From positions 1 to 48,283 of the forward strand of contig DATBHZ010000182.1 in assembly GCA_036557185.1 (NCBI GenBank): a DNA stretch of 48,283 nt, in the 5' to 3' direction. This DNA comes from DATBHZ01 sp036557185. Its GTDB lineage: Bacteria > Actinomycetota > Acidimicrobiia > IMCC26256 > JAENVU01. The stretch's first letter is position 1; each line of letters begins with the position of its first letter. The position numbers were made by a program, and so were the translations under genes. The notes below the pieces were generated by a model. That model saw only the letters and a program-made list of their open reading frames with translations, was not told where the DNA came from and did not search any database. Of this stretch, positions 17,001-25,007 are shown one piece after another.

Positions 17001-18602
17001 TCGATCACGCTCGACAACAACGGACCGAGCAACGCAACCACGGTCTCGGTGACCGATGCGTTGCCGGCAGGCCTGACGTTCGTCTCGTCGACGCCGTCTC
17101 AAGGCACGTACAACTCGGGCAGCGGCCTGTGGACGGTCGGGACGGTCGCCGACGGCGCGAGCGCCACCCTGACGCTCGTCGCCACGGTCAACAGCCCGGC
17201 GGCCCAGACGAACACCGCCTCGATCACGTCGGCGGACCAGTCCGACCCCGACCTCGGGAACAACACTGCTTCCGCGACGGTGACACCGCAGCAGGCAGAC
17301 CTCGCCGTCTCCAAGCTCAGCTCTGACCCCACGCCGAACGTCGGGCAGACGATCGACTTCACGATCACGCTCGGCAATCTGGGACCGAACGCCGCGACGG
17401 ATGTCGCCCTGACCGACAACCTTCCGGCGGGCCTCACCTTCGTTTCCGCCACCGCGACCCAGGGCGCCTACAGCCCGGCCACTGGGATCTGGCTCATCGG
17501 GAGTGTGCCGACCAGCACGCAGCCCACGCTGACGCTCGTCGCAAAGGTCGCCTCGCCGAACGCCCAGACGAACACGGCCACGATCTCGCACTCCGACCAG
17601 TTGGACCCCGACACGAGCAACAACAGCGCCACGGTCACCGTGACGCCGCAACAAGCCGACCTCGCCGTCACGAAGGTGGTCTCGCAAGTCGCCCCCACCG
17701 TCGGTCAATCGATCACCTTCGACGTCACGGTCACCAACAACGGACCGGACGACGCGACGAAGGTGGTGGTCAGCGACCCGCTCCCGCCGGGACTCGTCTT
17801 CCAATCCGCGTTTCCCGACCAAGGCACCTATGACCCGGCGACCGGTGTCTGGACCGTCGGCACGCTCCCCGACGGCACGTCGTCGACGCTCACGATCACG
17901 GCACAGGTGACCGTCGCCGTGGCGACCAACACGGCGTCCGTGGCCCACTCCGATCAGTTCGACCCCGACACCACGAACAACACGGCGTCGGTCACGGTCG
18001 ACCCGCAGAGCGCCGATCTCGCCATCTCGAAGACGGCGGACAACAGCCGGCCCGCCACGGGCAGTGCGGTCGTGTTCACCGTCACCGTCGCCAATCACGG
18101 CCCCGACGCAGCGACCAACGTCACGGTGCTCGACAACCTGCCGGCGGGCCTCGACTTCATCTCGGCAACGCCGTCCCAGGGCACCTATGACCCGCCGGCC
18201 GGGCTCTGGACCGTTGGCACGCTCGCGCCGAGCACGACAGCCGTCCTGCAGATCACCGCTCGGTTCGACGGAGGCACGCGCACGAACATCGCGAGAATCG
18301 GCCACTCCGACCAGTTCGACCCCGACGCTGCAAACAACACGGCGTCGTCCACCGTCGGCGCGTCGATCGGACCGCCGACGCCCGGTCCACCGGTCGTCCC
18401 CGAGAGCGAGGTCCTCGGCGCGAGCGCGACGCGGCTCGCTCCCGCCGCGTCACAGCTGGCTCCGTCGAGCGGCACCTCGACGGGGCTCGCGTTCTCGGGC
18501 GGTGACTCGCTGCCGACCGGTATCGTCGGGCTCCTCATGTTGGTTCTCGGAACGATCCTCGAGGTCGCGACCCGCAGGCGCCGACGGCGCGTCTTGGGCT
18601 GA
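14022..18602 (+). CDS. Large surface protein with eleven DUF11 repeats and sortase-like C-terminus
   Basis: 1526 residues from a GTG at 14022. An N-terminal signal peptide (basic start, LVALLAVALTLPFA core, cut near SRAAA) is followed by a Thr-rich linker at about residues 50-80, a likely O-glycosylation zone. Eleven DUF11-type beta-sandwich repeats begin at about residues 83, 240, 368, 492, 612, 732, 852, 972, 1092, 1212 and 1331. They share ADLAVxKTVSDPTPNVG, GPDxATNVTVxDxLPAGL and the end motif SDQFDPDxxNNTAS. The C-terminus has LAFSGGDSLPTG, a hydrophobic helix and RRRRRR, resembling a class E sortase signal (LAxTG) with Ser for Thr. It should be a wall-anchored stalk or adhesin-like protein. 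No sortase gene is in the window. Confidence 0.9.
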   Translation: MRRPAPARRARARASLVALLAVALTLPFATSRAAAEEAPPATATAQTAPAATTPSTTSTTTTTTTNPPTTSTTTATTAPTPSADLALTATAATPAVRGSAFSWALTTTNRGPSDAENVTLTDKLAVDAADPIVSTASSAGTCTPTSTDAVSCDLGTLRSGASVQTTITQRVGNARAAPLTSAGSVLSTVPDPSLGNNSVSSSADPAPAPSPQPVDTTPLPPAAEHAAAEPAVAPEVIDPADLGVSLAADHTLVETGTNVTFTVTLTNGGPDPATGVTVQDALPAGLTFVSATPSLGTYDSSTGNWTVGTVANGATETLAITATGTNDGVTTDTAAISASGSTDPNPANNLASSSILVVTPRVGTPEPADVGITKTVNNPIPTVGSAIVFTIVMTNHGPNHSTGTAAQDTLPAGLTFVSSSGDGNYDVNTGKWDGDLNMANGQSHTLVITALVSAPGCFANTAQVIHGAEPDPNPFNNTATVAFCSVTPLQHADLAVTKTASTTQPNVGDDVTFTVTLSNLGPDDATNVTAVDALPTGMDFVSATPSQGSYDPTDGVWTVGSVPNGAAVTLVLVGTVTTFTTLTNTASVATLEQVDPDLTNNTASVTLTPQQADVAVGKTVSNATPNVGGTVSFTVIAGNIGPNAATNVTVTDQIPAGVTLVSATPSQGTFVPGTGLWTIGTLAAGSAQTLTITVVATSPDTTVNTAIVSHSDQFDPDPSNNTASASFTPQQADLVIGKTVSDPTPNVGDTVTFTITLGNNGPDLATNVTVDDVLPAGFTLVSSTPSQGTYDPGTGVWTVGTVTPGSPQTLLITATVASPSPQTNTATVGASDQFDPDTTNNAAAATVTPQQADLIVAKQVSDPTPNVGDTISYHIEVFNAGPDDATNVTVQDTLPAQLSFVSSTPSAGTYDSTSGTWTIGTIPSSQLETLVIQALVVSPSPTANTASISHADQFDPNTANNSDTASVNPLEADLALSKTVSDATPNVGDQVTFSITLDNNGPSNATTVSVTDALPAGLTFVSSTPSQGTYNSGSGLWTVGTVADGASATLTLVATVNSPAAQTNTASITSADQSDPDLGNNTASATVTPQQADLAVSKLSSDPTPNVGQTIDFTITLGNLGPNAATDVALTDNLPAGLTFVSATATQGAYSPATGIWLIGSVPTSTQPTLTLVAKVASPNAQTNTATISHSDQLDPDTSNNSATVTVTPQQADLAVTKVVSQVAPTVGQSITFDVTVTNNGPDDATKVVVSDPLPPGLVFQSAFPDQGTYDPATGVWTVGTLPDGTSSTLTITAQVTVAVATNTASVAHSDQFDPDTTNNTASVTVDPQSADLAISKTADNSRPATGSAVVFTVTVANHGPDAATNVTVLDNLPAGLDFISATPSQGTYDPPAGLWTVGTLAPSTTAVLQITARFDGGTRTNIARIGHSDQFDPDAANNTASSTVGASIGPPTPGPPVVPESEVLGASATRLAPAASQLAPSSGTSTGLAFSGGDSLPTGIVGLLMLVLGTILEVATRRRRRRVLG
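15495..18011 (+). repeat. Coding repeats with exact 360-base period
   Basis: Repeat starts (the ADL/ADV codons) fall at 15495, 15855, 16215, 16575, 16935, 17295 and 17655, six successive steps of exactly 360 bases (120 codons), then 18012 (357). Earlier repeats at 14739 and 15123 are looser. The repeats are diverged at DNA level but hold conserved blocks at the boundaries, such as CCGCAACAGGC. Confidence 0.85.
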
Positions 18603-18613
18603 ACTAACGCTGC

Positions 18614-19306
18614 ATGCCAGAAGGCTTGTCCGCACCCGAGGTCGGCGAGAAGATCGGCGAGCACCGGCACCGTGCCGACCATGAGACGCGAGACCGGGCG
18701 ATCACCATCGTCGAGGCCGTGTTGCTGGCCATCGTCGCGTTCGTCGCGGCGTACTCGGGCTACGCCTCGGCGAAGTGGAGCACGGACTCACGCCTCGAGC
18801 TCTCACGCGCGTCGACGGCACGCACGGAGGCCGCCAATGAGAACCTCGAGGCGCTCTCCACGCGCAACTTCGACTCGTCGACCTTCGAAGCCTGGTACAC
18901 CGCGTTCGTCGCGAAGAACGAGCAGGCGATGACGATCGCGGCGCGCAGGTTCCGACCTCTGTTCCGTGTCGCCTTCGACGCGTGGCAGCGCACGAACCCC
19001 GAGGAGAACCCGAGTGCGCCTCCGGGACCGACCTATATGCCCGAGTACAAGCTGCCCCAGCAGGCTCGGGCCAATGCGCTCAACGCGAAGGCCGATCACC
19101 TGTACGACGCCGGTTCTACCAGCGGGACACACGCCGACGACTACCTGCGGGTGACCGTGTACCTCGCGACCGTGCTGTTCCTCGTCGCGATCAGCGGTCA
19201 CTTTCCGATCCGCGGCGTGCGCATCGGGCTCGTGGGCGTAGGCATCGTCGTGCTCGTCCTCGCGCTCGCCACGCTCGCCACGTTGCCCGGACCGCCGTCC
19301 GCGTGA
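18614..19306 (+). CDS. Membrane protein of unknown function
   Basis: 230 residues. A charged, His-rich N-terminus (GEHRHRADHETRDR) leads to a first membrane helix at about 30-53 (IVEAVLLAIVAFVAAYSGYAS). A long helical extracytoplasmic or cytoplasmic region rich in Ala, Glu and Arg (about 54-175) follows, then two closely spaced helices at about 178-200 and 204-224. Similar proteins of about 200 residues with one N-terminal and two C-terminal helices occur widely as uncharacterised proteins. The gene starts 11 bases after the DUF11 protein, so it may be in the same transcript. Confidence 0.8.
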   Translation: MPEGLSAPEVGEKIGEHRHRADHETRDRAITIVEAVLLAIVAFVAAYSGYASAKWSTDSRLELSRASTARTEAANENLEALSTRNFDSSTFEAWYTAFVAKNEQAMTIAARRFRPLFRVAFDAWQRTNPEENPSAPPGPTYMPEYKLPQQARANALNAKADHLYDAGSTSGTHADDYLRVTVYLATVLFLVAISGHFPIRGVRIGLVGVGIVVLVLALATLATLPGPPSA

Positions 19307-19366
19307 GCGCCCGCGTCGAGAAGGCGCCGGCGGGAGATTTGGGGGCATTCGTCACGAACGGCTGAT

Positions 19367-19392
19367 GCTTGCTCGGCCGCCCACACGGGTAG
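19367..19392 (+). promoter_or_regulatory. SigB/SigF-like promoter upstream of the small acidic gene
   Basis: GCTT (19367-19370), a 16-base spacer, then GGGTAG (19387-19392). This resembles the actinobacterial general-stress pattern GTTT-N15-17-GGGTA. The -10 and the five following bases (GGGTAGGCGCG) are nearly identical to the element at 20257. The start codon is 43 bases further on, behind AAGGAGG. Confidence 0.5.
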
Positions 19393-19434
19393 GCGCGTCG
19401 GGACACATGACAGTCGCCACGAAGGAGGACAGTC

Positions 19435-19653
19435 ATGCCATCGGATTCCTCCAAGTCGAACCGCACACGCCCGAGCCCCGAGACCGTCGAGGCGGAACGT
19501 GGAGAAGCGCGAGCGGAGCACAAGCCCGACAGGGAGCCGACGGACGACGAAGCGCGCGAGGCGGAGCTCCAGACGCTCAACCCGGACGTCGCCGAGCACT
19601 ACGAGGAGATGACCGAGCGCGGCGTCGAGCAAAAGGGTGAAGGCCGCATCTAG
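19435..19653 (+). CDS. Small acidic hydrophilic protein
   Basis: 72 residues, almost wholly Asp/Glu/Arg/Lys/Ser/Thr with no cysteine, tryptophan or membrane segment, so probably largely disordered. An excellent ribosome site AAGGAGG (19422-19428) sits six bases before the ATG. A stress-type promoter element lies upstream and a CsbD protein downstream, so a stress-protectant role is a reasonable guess. The next reading frame starts with a GTG 17 bases before this gene ends. No family was recognised. Confidence 0.7.
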   Translation: MPSDSSKSNRTRPSPETVEAERGEARAEHKPDREPTDDEAREAELQTLNPDVAEHYEEMTERGVEQKGEGRI

Positions 19654-20209
19654 CGACACCCCCGGCGACTTCGAACCGCACGACGAGCTACGCCGTCAGC
19701 TGTTGGCGGTCGTGAGAGCCGCGTACGGGGACGACCCGGTCATGGGATTGCGAGGCAGCCAGTCGCTGCGGGAGCTCTACCTCGAACGGGAGGAGCTCGC
19801 GGTGAAGTGGGCCCGCGGCCAAGGGATCGGGTGGCGGCGTGTCGCGAGCGCGCTCGGCACGACCAGGAACTCGCTCTATGCGCGCTACCGAGACAGCTTT
19901 CGCCACCTCGGAGCCGCCGTCGTAGAGACCCGAGATCTCGGCGAGTGGATGGCGGGCGAGCGTGGGAATACTCATTGGTCGAGGACAGCACATCGTGAAG
20001 AGGAGAGCACCATGTCAGAAGGGCGATACGACGAGCTGAAGGGTCGGGCGAAGGAAGCCGCCGGCGACCTTGCCGACGACGACGATCTGCGGCGCTCGGG
20101 CCGGCGCGACAAGGCCGGCGGGAAGGCGAAGCAGGCAGTTGATCACGCGAGAGACGCCGTGGTGGAGAAGGTCGACCAGGTGAAAGAGAAGCTCGACGAC
20201 GACAAGTGA
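19637..20209 (+). CDS. HTH protein reading in frame into CsbD
   Basis: From GTG 19637 the frame runs 190 residues without a stop into the CsbD sequence. The first 110 residues form a compact helical domain with a likely helix-turn-helix near residues 67-85 (GWRRVASALGTTRNSLYARY), so DNA binding is plausible. Residues 111-125 look like a translated leader (HWSRTAHREEEST). Two readings are possible: a true HTH-CsbD fusion, or a DNA-binding gene whose stop was lost, with CsbD also made from its own start at 20012. The GTG overlaps the preceding gene by 17 bases, which suggests coupling. Confidence 0.55.
   Translation: MKAASSDTPGDFEPHDELRRQLLAVVRAAYGDDPVMGLRGSQSLRELYLEREELAVKWARGQGIGWRRVASALGTTRNSLYARYRDSFRHLGAAVVETRDLGEWMAGERGNTHWSRTAHREEESTMSEGRYDELKGRAKEAAGDLADDDDLRRSGRRDKAGGKAKQAVDHARDAVVEKVDQVKEKLDDDK
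20012..20209 (+). CDS. CsbD family stress protein
   Basis: 65 residues from the ATG at 20012, preceded by GAAGAGGAG at good distance, so independent initiation is likely even though the upstream frame is open. The sequence has the CsbD layout: YDELKGRAKEAAGDL near the start, a KAGGKAKQAVDHARD segment and a Lys/Asp-rich tail (KEKLDDDK). CsbD proteins are small helical proteins induced by the general stress sigma factor in many bacteria, with unknown biochemical action. The neighbours and promoter pattern here agree with such control. Confidence 0.82.
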   Translation: MSEGRYDELKGRAKEAAGDLADDDDLRRSGRRDKAGGKAKQAVDHARDAVVEKVDQVKEKLDDDK

Positions 20210-20236
20210 GGCGAGGCTCTGAGCCACTCTGGCGTC

Positions 20237-20262
20237 GTTTCGAACTTGGGGCGTGCGGGTAG
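20237..20262 (+). promoter_or_regulatory. SigB/SigF-like promoter of the TPP enzyme operon
   Basis: GTTT (20237-20240), a 16-base spacer, then GGGTAG (20257-20262). This is the cleanest match in the window to GTTT-N15-17-GGGTA, the promoter class used by actinobacterial general-stress sigma factors. Transcription would start near 20269, leaving a leader of about 27 bases to the ATG at 20296, with GGAG five bases before it. Confidence 0.6.
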
Positions 20263-20295
20263 GCGCAGTGCAGCACGTTCTTCGCGGGAGTACTC

Positions 20296-22083
20296 ATGAC
20301 TATGACCGTTGCGGATGCACTGCTGGAACGCCTGCGCAAGTGGGGCGTCTATCGCGTCTTCGGGTATCCGGGCGACGGGATCAACGGGATCATCGGGGCG
20401 TTCAACCGCGCTGGGAACCGTCCGGAGTTCATCCAGGCGCGGCACGAGGAGATGGCCGCGTTCATGGCGTGCGCGCATTCGAAGTTCACCGGCGAGGTCG
20501 GGGTCTGCACGGCGACCTCGGGGCCGGGCGCCATTCACCTGCTCAACGGCTTGTACGACGCGCGGCTCGACCACCAGTCCGTGCTGGCCGTGGTCGGCCA
20601 GCAGGCAACGACGGCTCTGGGTTCGCACTACCAGCAAGAGGTGGACCTGCTCAGTCTCTACAAGGACGTTGCGGGCGAGTTCTGCACGATGATCACCGTC
20701 CCGGATCAGCTCGATGTCGCGGTGGATCGTGCGATGAGGATCGCCGCTACCGAGCGCACCGTCACCTGCCTGATCCTGCCCAACGATGTACAGGAGAAGG
20801 AGGCGATGGCGCCTCCCCAGGAGTTCAAGGAGTCATCGGGGAGCCTCGGTTTCGCCTGGCCGCGCGTCGTTCCCCCCGACGACGCGCTGGACCGGGCGGC
20901 GGCGATCCTCAACGAGGGCGAACGTGTCGCGATCCTCGTCGGGCAAGGTGCTCGTGGCGCCGCGGACGAGGTGATCGAGCTTGCCGATGCGCTGGGCGCC
21001 GGCGTCGCGAAGGCACTGCTGGGCAAGGACGTCCTCGACGACGAGCTGCCGTTCGTCACGGGCGCGATCGGGCTGCTGGGAACCAAGCCGAGCTACGAGC
21101 TCATGGCGCAGTGCGACACGTTCCTCATGATCGGATCGAGCTTCCCCTACAGCCAGTTCCTGCCGCCGTGGGGCCAAGCACGCGGCGTCCAGATCGACAT
21201 CGATCCTCGCATGATCGGTCTCCGCTACCCGATGGACGTGAACCTCATCGGCGATGCGAAGTTGACGATTCGAGCGCTGCTGCCGCGGATCGAGCACAAG
21301 TCGGACCGGCAATGGCGAGACTCGATCGAACACGGCATCGAGGACTGGTGGCGCTTGGTCGAGGAGCGCGCCATGACGAGCGCGGACCCGATCAATCCTC
21401 AGCGCGTGTTCTGGGAGCTCTCTCCGAAATTGCCGGAGGACGTGATCATCGCGGCCGACTCCGGCTCGTCGACGAACTGGTACGCACGCGACCTCAAGCT
21501 GCGCGCGGGCATGCGCTCGTCGCTCTCGGGAACGCTCGCCACGATGGGACCCGCCCTCCCCTATGCGATCGGCGCCAAGTTCGCGCACCCCACGCGTCCC
21601 GTGCTCGCGATCGAAGGTGACGGGGCGATGCAGATGAACGGGAACTCCGAGCTGCTCACGATCAACAAGTACTGGCACCGTTGGGCCGACCCGCGGCTGG
21701 TGGTCCTCGTCCTCCACAACAACGACCTCAACCAGGTGACCTGGGAGCAGCGGGCCATGAGCGGCGACCCGAAGTTCGAGGCCTCTCAGGACATCCCGGA
21801 CTTCGACTACGCGCGCTACGCGGACCTGTGCGGGTTGCAGGGCATACGGGTCGAGGAGCCGGACGCGCTCGGCGACGCGTTCGATCGCGCGTTCGCGGCA
21901 TCGTCGCCCGTCGTGCTCGACATCCTCGCGAGCGCCGACATTCCCCCGATCCCGCCGCACATCGAATGGAAGCAGGGGAAGGCCCTCATGCAGGCGCTGC
22001 TGGGCGGCGACCCGGACGCGACCGAGATCATCCGCCAGTCGACGAAGCAGTCCCTGCTCGACCTGTTGCCAGGACGGGGATGA
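20296..22083 (+). CDS. Thiamine-diphosphate enzyme, pyruvate oxidase-like
   Basis: 595 residues of the POX/acetolactate synthase superfamily. The PYR domain has FGYPGDGINGIIG near residue 22 and the catalytic Glu in ARHEEMAAF near 51. A central domain follows. The PP domain has EGDGAMQMNG near residues 439-448, ending at HNNDLNQVTWE. The layout resembles the PoxB/YdaP-type 'thiamine pyrophosphate-requiring proteins' found in stress operons, which may oxidise or decarboxylate pyruvate or another 2-oxoacid. FAD use cannot be decided by eye. It heads a four-gene operon in which each junction is an ATGA overlap, and it follows a stress-type promoter. Confidence 0.88.
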   Translation: MTMTVADALLERLRKWGVYRVFGYPGDGINGIIGAFNRAGNRPEFIQARHEEMAAFMACAHSKFTGEVGVCTATSGPGAIHLLNGLYDARLDHQSVLAVVGQQATTALGSHYQQEVDLLSLYKDVAGEFCTMITVPDQLDVAVDRAMRIAATERTVTCLILPNDVQEKEAMAPPQEFKESSGSLGFAWPRVVPPDDALDRAAAILNEGERVAILVGQGARGAADEVIELADALGAGVAKALLGKDVLDDELPFVTGAIGLLGTKPSYELMAQCDTFLMIGSSFPYSQFLPPWGQARGVQIDIDPRMIGLRYPMDVNLIGDAKLTIRALLPRIEHKSDRQWRDSIEHGIEDWWRLVEERAMTSADPINPQRVFWELSPKLPEDVIIAADSGSSTNWYARDLKLRAGMRSSLSGTLATMGPALPYAIGAKFAHPTRPVLAIEGDGAMQMNGNSELLTINKYWHRWADPRLVVLVLHNNDLNQVTWEQRAMSGDPKFEASQDIPDFDYARYADLCGLQGIRVEEPDALGDAFDRAFAASSPVVLDILASADIPPIPPHIEWKQGKALMQALLGGDPDATEIIRQSTKQSLLDLLPGRG

Positions 22084-25007
22084 GCAGCGAAGACCTCGAC
22101 ATCTCCGCGCTCGCATCGGATCTCGAGCGCGCCGTCGCCGGCGAGGTCCGGTTCGGTGACGGCGATCGCGCGCTGTACGCCACGGACGGGTCGAACTACA
22201 GGCAGGTCCCGATCGGCGTGGTCGTCCCGAACGACGTCGAGGACGGGGTGGCCGCCGTCGGCGTGTGCCATGCGCACGGTGCGCCGGTGCTCTCCCGGGG
22301 CGGCGGCACGAGTCTCGCCGGACAGTGCTGCAACGTTGCCGTAGTCATCGATTGGTCCAAGAACCTGCGCGAGGTGCTCGAGCTCGATCCGGTGAACAAG
22401 TGGGCCCGGGTACAACCCGGGTGCGTCCTCGACGATCTTCGGGACGCAGCCAAACAGCACGGCTTGACGTTCGCTCCCGACCCTTCCACGCACAACCACT
22501 GCACGCTCGGAGGGATGATCGGGAACAACTCGTGCGGCGTGCACTCGGTCATGGCCGGGCGTACATCCGACAACGTGATCTCAATCGATGTGCTCACCTA
22601 CGACGGCCTCCAACTGACCGTCGGCGAGACATCGGACGATCAGCTGGCACAGATCCTCCGCGAAGGCGGCCGGCGGGGCGAGATCTACGCCTCGCTCCTG
22701 AAGCTCCGAGACAAGTACGCCGACGAGATCCGGAAGCGCTTCCCTCGGATCCCGCGCCGCGTCTCCGGGTACAACCTCGACGAGCTGCTCCCCGAGAGCG
22801 GCTTCAACGTGGCGCGTGCTCTCGTCGGCACGGAGGGCACCTGCGTCGCGGTGCTCGAGGCGCAGCTCCGGCTCGTCGACGACCCTCCGGCAAAGAGCCT
22901 GCTCGTCCTCGGCTACCCGGACGTCTTCGCCGCCGGCGACCACGTCCCCGAGGTGATGGCGCAACACCCCTGTGGGTGCGAGGGAATCGATCGCCGGCTG
23001 TTCGAGCTCACGAAGGCGGTCGGGCTGCACACGGATGCGCTCGATCTAATGCCGGAGGGCGGCGGCTGGCTGTTCGTGGAGCTCGGCGGGGCGACCAAGG
23101 AGGAAGCCGACGCGCACGCGCACGAGCTCATGGCGAAGCTCGAGCGAGACCGGACGACTCCGTCGATGAAGCTCTTCGACGATCGCGAGGAGGAGGCGAA
23201 GGCTTGGGCCGTGCGCGAGGCGGGCCTCGGCGCGACCGCGCACGAGCCCGGCGGGCGGGATGCGTGGCCGGGTTGGGAGGACTCGGCGGTGGCGCCGGAA
23301 GCCGTCGGCCCCTATCTCCGCGGCTTGCGGGGCCTCTACGACCGTTACGGCTACAACGCGGCGCTCTACGGCCACTTCGGGCAGGGGTGCATCCACACGC
23401 GCATCGAATTCGATCTCTTCACCGCCGAGGGGATCGCCAAGTTCCGCTCCTTCATGGACGACGCCGCAGACCTCGTGCTCGCGCACGGCGGCTCGCTCTC
23501 GGGAGAGCACGGGGACGGCCAGTCCCGCGCCGAGCTTCTCCCGAAGATGTTCGGCGAAGAGCTCGTCAACGCGTTCCGCGAGTTCAAGGGGATCTGGGAC
23601 CCGGAGAACCGCATGAACCCCGGCAAGGTCGTCGACCCCGCCCCCATCGTCGCCAACTTGCGGATCGGGTCGGACTACGCCCCCTGGGACCCCGTCACCG
23701 TCTTCCACTATCCGGATGACCAGGGGAGCTTTGCGCGCGCCGGCGGACTGCGCTGCGTCGGCATCGGGAACTGCCGCCGAGAGGGCGGCGGCACCATGTG
23801 CCCCAGCTACATGGTCACGCACGACGAGCAGCACTCCACACGCGGTCGCGCCCGTCTCCTGTTCGAGATGATGCAAGGTGAGGTGATCACGGACGGCTGG
23901 AGGTCCGAAGCGGTCCGGGATGCGCTCGACCTCTGTCTCGCCTGCAAGGGCTGTTTCGGTGACTGTCCGGTGAACGTGGACATGGCCACCTACAAGGCCG
24001 AGTTCCTTGCCCATCACTACGCACACCGGCTTCGGCCTCGAGCGCACTACGCGCTCGGCTGGCTGCCGACAGCCGCGCGGTGGGCGGCACCGATGTCCAG
24101 GTTCGTCAACGCCGTCACGCACACGCCAGGCCTGGAAGCAGCCGCCAAGTGGACCGCCGGCATCGAACCCGAGCGCGAGATCCCACGGTTCGCGACCTCC
24201 ACGCTGCGGCAGCGCGTCGGGCAACGCACGCCACACGGGAAGCAGGTGCTCCTCTGGCCGGACACGTTCACGAACTACTTCGAACCGGAGATCGGTGAGG
24301 CGGCGATCGACGTGCTCGAGCACGCCGGGTTCGGCGTCGGTCTCCCCCAGGAGCCGCTCTGCTGCGGCTTGACGTGGATCTCGACCGGTCAGCTCGCCCA
24401 TGCGAAGCGGGTGCTCCGCCGCACTGTCCGCGCGCTCGCTCCCGCCGCGCGATCGGGCACCCCGATCATCTGCCTCGAGCCCAGCTGCGCCGCTGTGTTC
24501 CGCCACGACCTGCACGAGCTGTTCCCGAACGACCCGGACGCCGGTCGCATCCGCGACTCGGTGCACACGCTCGCGGAACTTCTCGACGAGGACGCGCAAT
24601 GGGAGGTGCCGAGGCTCAAGCGCAACGCGCTCGTCCAACGCCACTGTCATCATCAGGCCGTCCTGGGGTTCGACACGGACGAGCGGCTGCTCGATCGTGT
24701 CGGTGTCGAGGCCGATGTGCTGGATTCCGGCTGCTGCGGACTCGCCGGCAACTTCGGCTTCGAGCGCGGCCATCACGAGGTGTCGATGGCCTGTGCGGAA
24801 CGTGTCCTCGCTCCGGCGGTCCGAAGCGCGAGCGACGCGACGCTCATCGTCGCGGACGGCTTCAGCTGCCGCACCCAGATCGCGGCGACGACGAACCGGC
24901 GTGCTCTGCACCTCGCGCAAGTGCTCGCGATGGCGATCCACGAAGGTGAGCCGGGCATGGTTCCCAAATACCGGCCGGAACGGGCGTTCGCCTCCGAGCA
25001 GACATGA
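22080..25007 (+). CDS. FAD-binding and Fe-S-binding 2-hydroxyacid dehydrogenase
   Basis: 975 residues combining two usual subunits. The N-terminal half is a PCMH FAD domain (RGGGTSLAGQC near 74-84, GGMIGNNSCGVHS near 142) plus FAD-oxidase C domain (GHFGQGCIHTR, SGEHGDGQSR). The C-terminal half is GlcF-like: a first Fe-S motif with spaced cysteines (CVGIGNC...CP) and a second CLACKGCFGDCP near 620, then two CCG-type cysteine blocks (CCGLTWIS, CCGLAGNFG) that bind an additional cluster. Such fusions oxidise D-lactate or other D-2-hydroxyacids and feed electrons to the respiratory chain. Its ATG overlaps the preceding stop. Confidence 0.9.
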   Translation: MSSEDLDISALASDLERAVAGEVRFGDGDRALYATDGSNYRQVPIGVVVPNDVEDGVAAVGVCHAHGAPVLSRGGGTSLAGQCCNVAVVIDWSKNLREVLELDPVNKWARVQPGCVLDDLRDAAKQHGLTFAPDPSTHNHCTLGGMIGNNSCGVHSVMAGRTSDNVISIDVLTYDGLQLTVGETSDDQLAQILREGGRRGEIYASLLKLRDKYADEIRKRFPRIPRRVSGYNLDELLPESGFNVARALVGTEGTCVAVLEAQLRLVDDPPAKSLLVLGYPDVFAAGDHVPEVMAQHPCGCEGIDRRLFELTKAVGLHTDALDLMPEGGGWLFVELGGATKEEADAHAHELMAKLERDRTTPSMKLFDDREEEAKAWAVREAGLGATAHEPGGRDAWPGWEDSAVAPEAVGPYLRGLRGLYDRYGYNAALYGHFGQGCIHTRIEFDLFTAEGIAKFRSFMDDAADLVLAHGGSLSGEHGDGQSRAELLPKMFGEELVNAFREFKGIWDPENRMNPGKVVDPAPIVANLRIGSDYAPWDPVTVFHYPDDQGSFARAGGLRCVGIGNCRREGGGTMCPSYMVTHDEQHSTRGRARLLFEMMQGEVITDGWRSEAVRDALDLCLACKGCFGDCPVNVDMATYKAEFLAHHYAHRLRPRAHYALGWLPTAARWAAPMSRFVNAVTHTPGLEAAAKWTAGIEPEREIPRFATSTLRQRVGQRTPHGKQVLLWPDTFTNYFEPEIGEAAIDVLEHAGFGVGLPQEPLCCGLTWISTGQLAHAKRVLRRTVRALAPAARSGTPIICLEPSCAAVFRHDLHELFPNDPDAGRIRDSVHTLAELLDEDAQWEVPRLKRNALVQRHCHHQAVLGFDTDERLLDRVGVEADVLDSGCCGLAGNFGFERGHHEVSMACAERVLAPAVRSASDATLIVADGFSCRTQIAATTNRRALHLAQVLAMAIHEGEPGMVPKYRPERAFASEQT

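Noticed and set aside
15495..18011. Periodic repeats considered as a CRISPR array or satellite
   Set aside because: The 360-base period is coding, in frame, and conserved at protein level.
16833..18305. 490-residue open frame antisense to the DUF11 protein
   Set aside because: It arises from the 360-base coding repeats and GC-biased third positions; its product is Arg/Asp/Val-rich without any domain, and the sense gene has signal peptide, repeats and anchor.
19964..20297. Near-repeat GGGAATACTCAT (19964) and GGGAGTACTCAT (20286) before CsbD and the TPP enzyme gene
   Set aside because: The second copy includes the ribosome site and start codon, and neither has a matching -35 at the right distance; likely coincidence.
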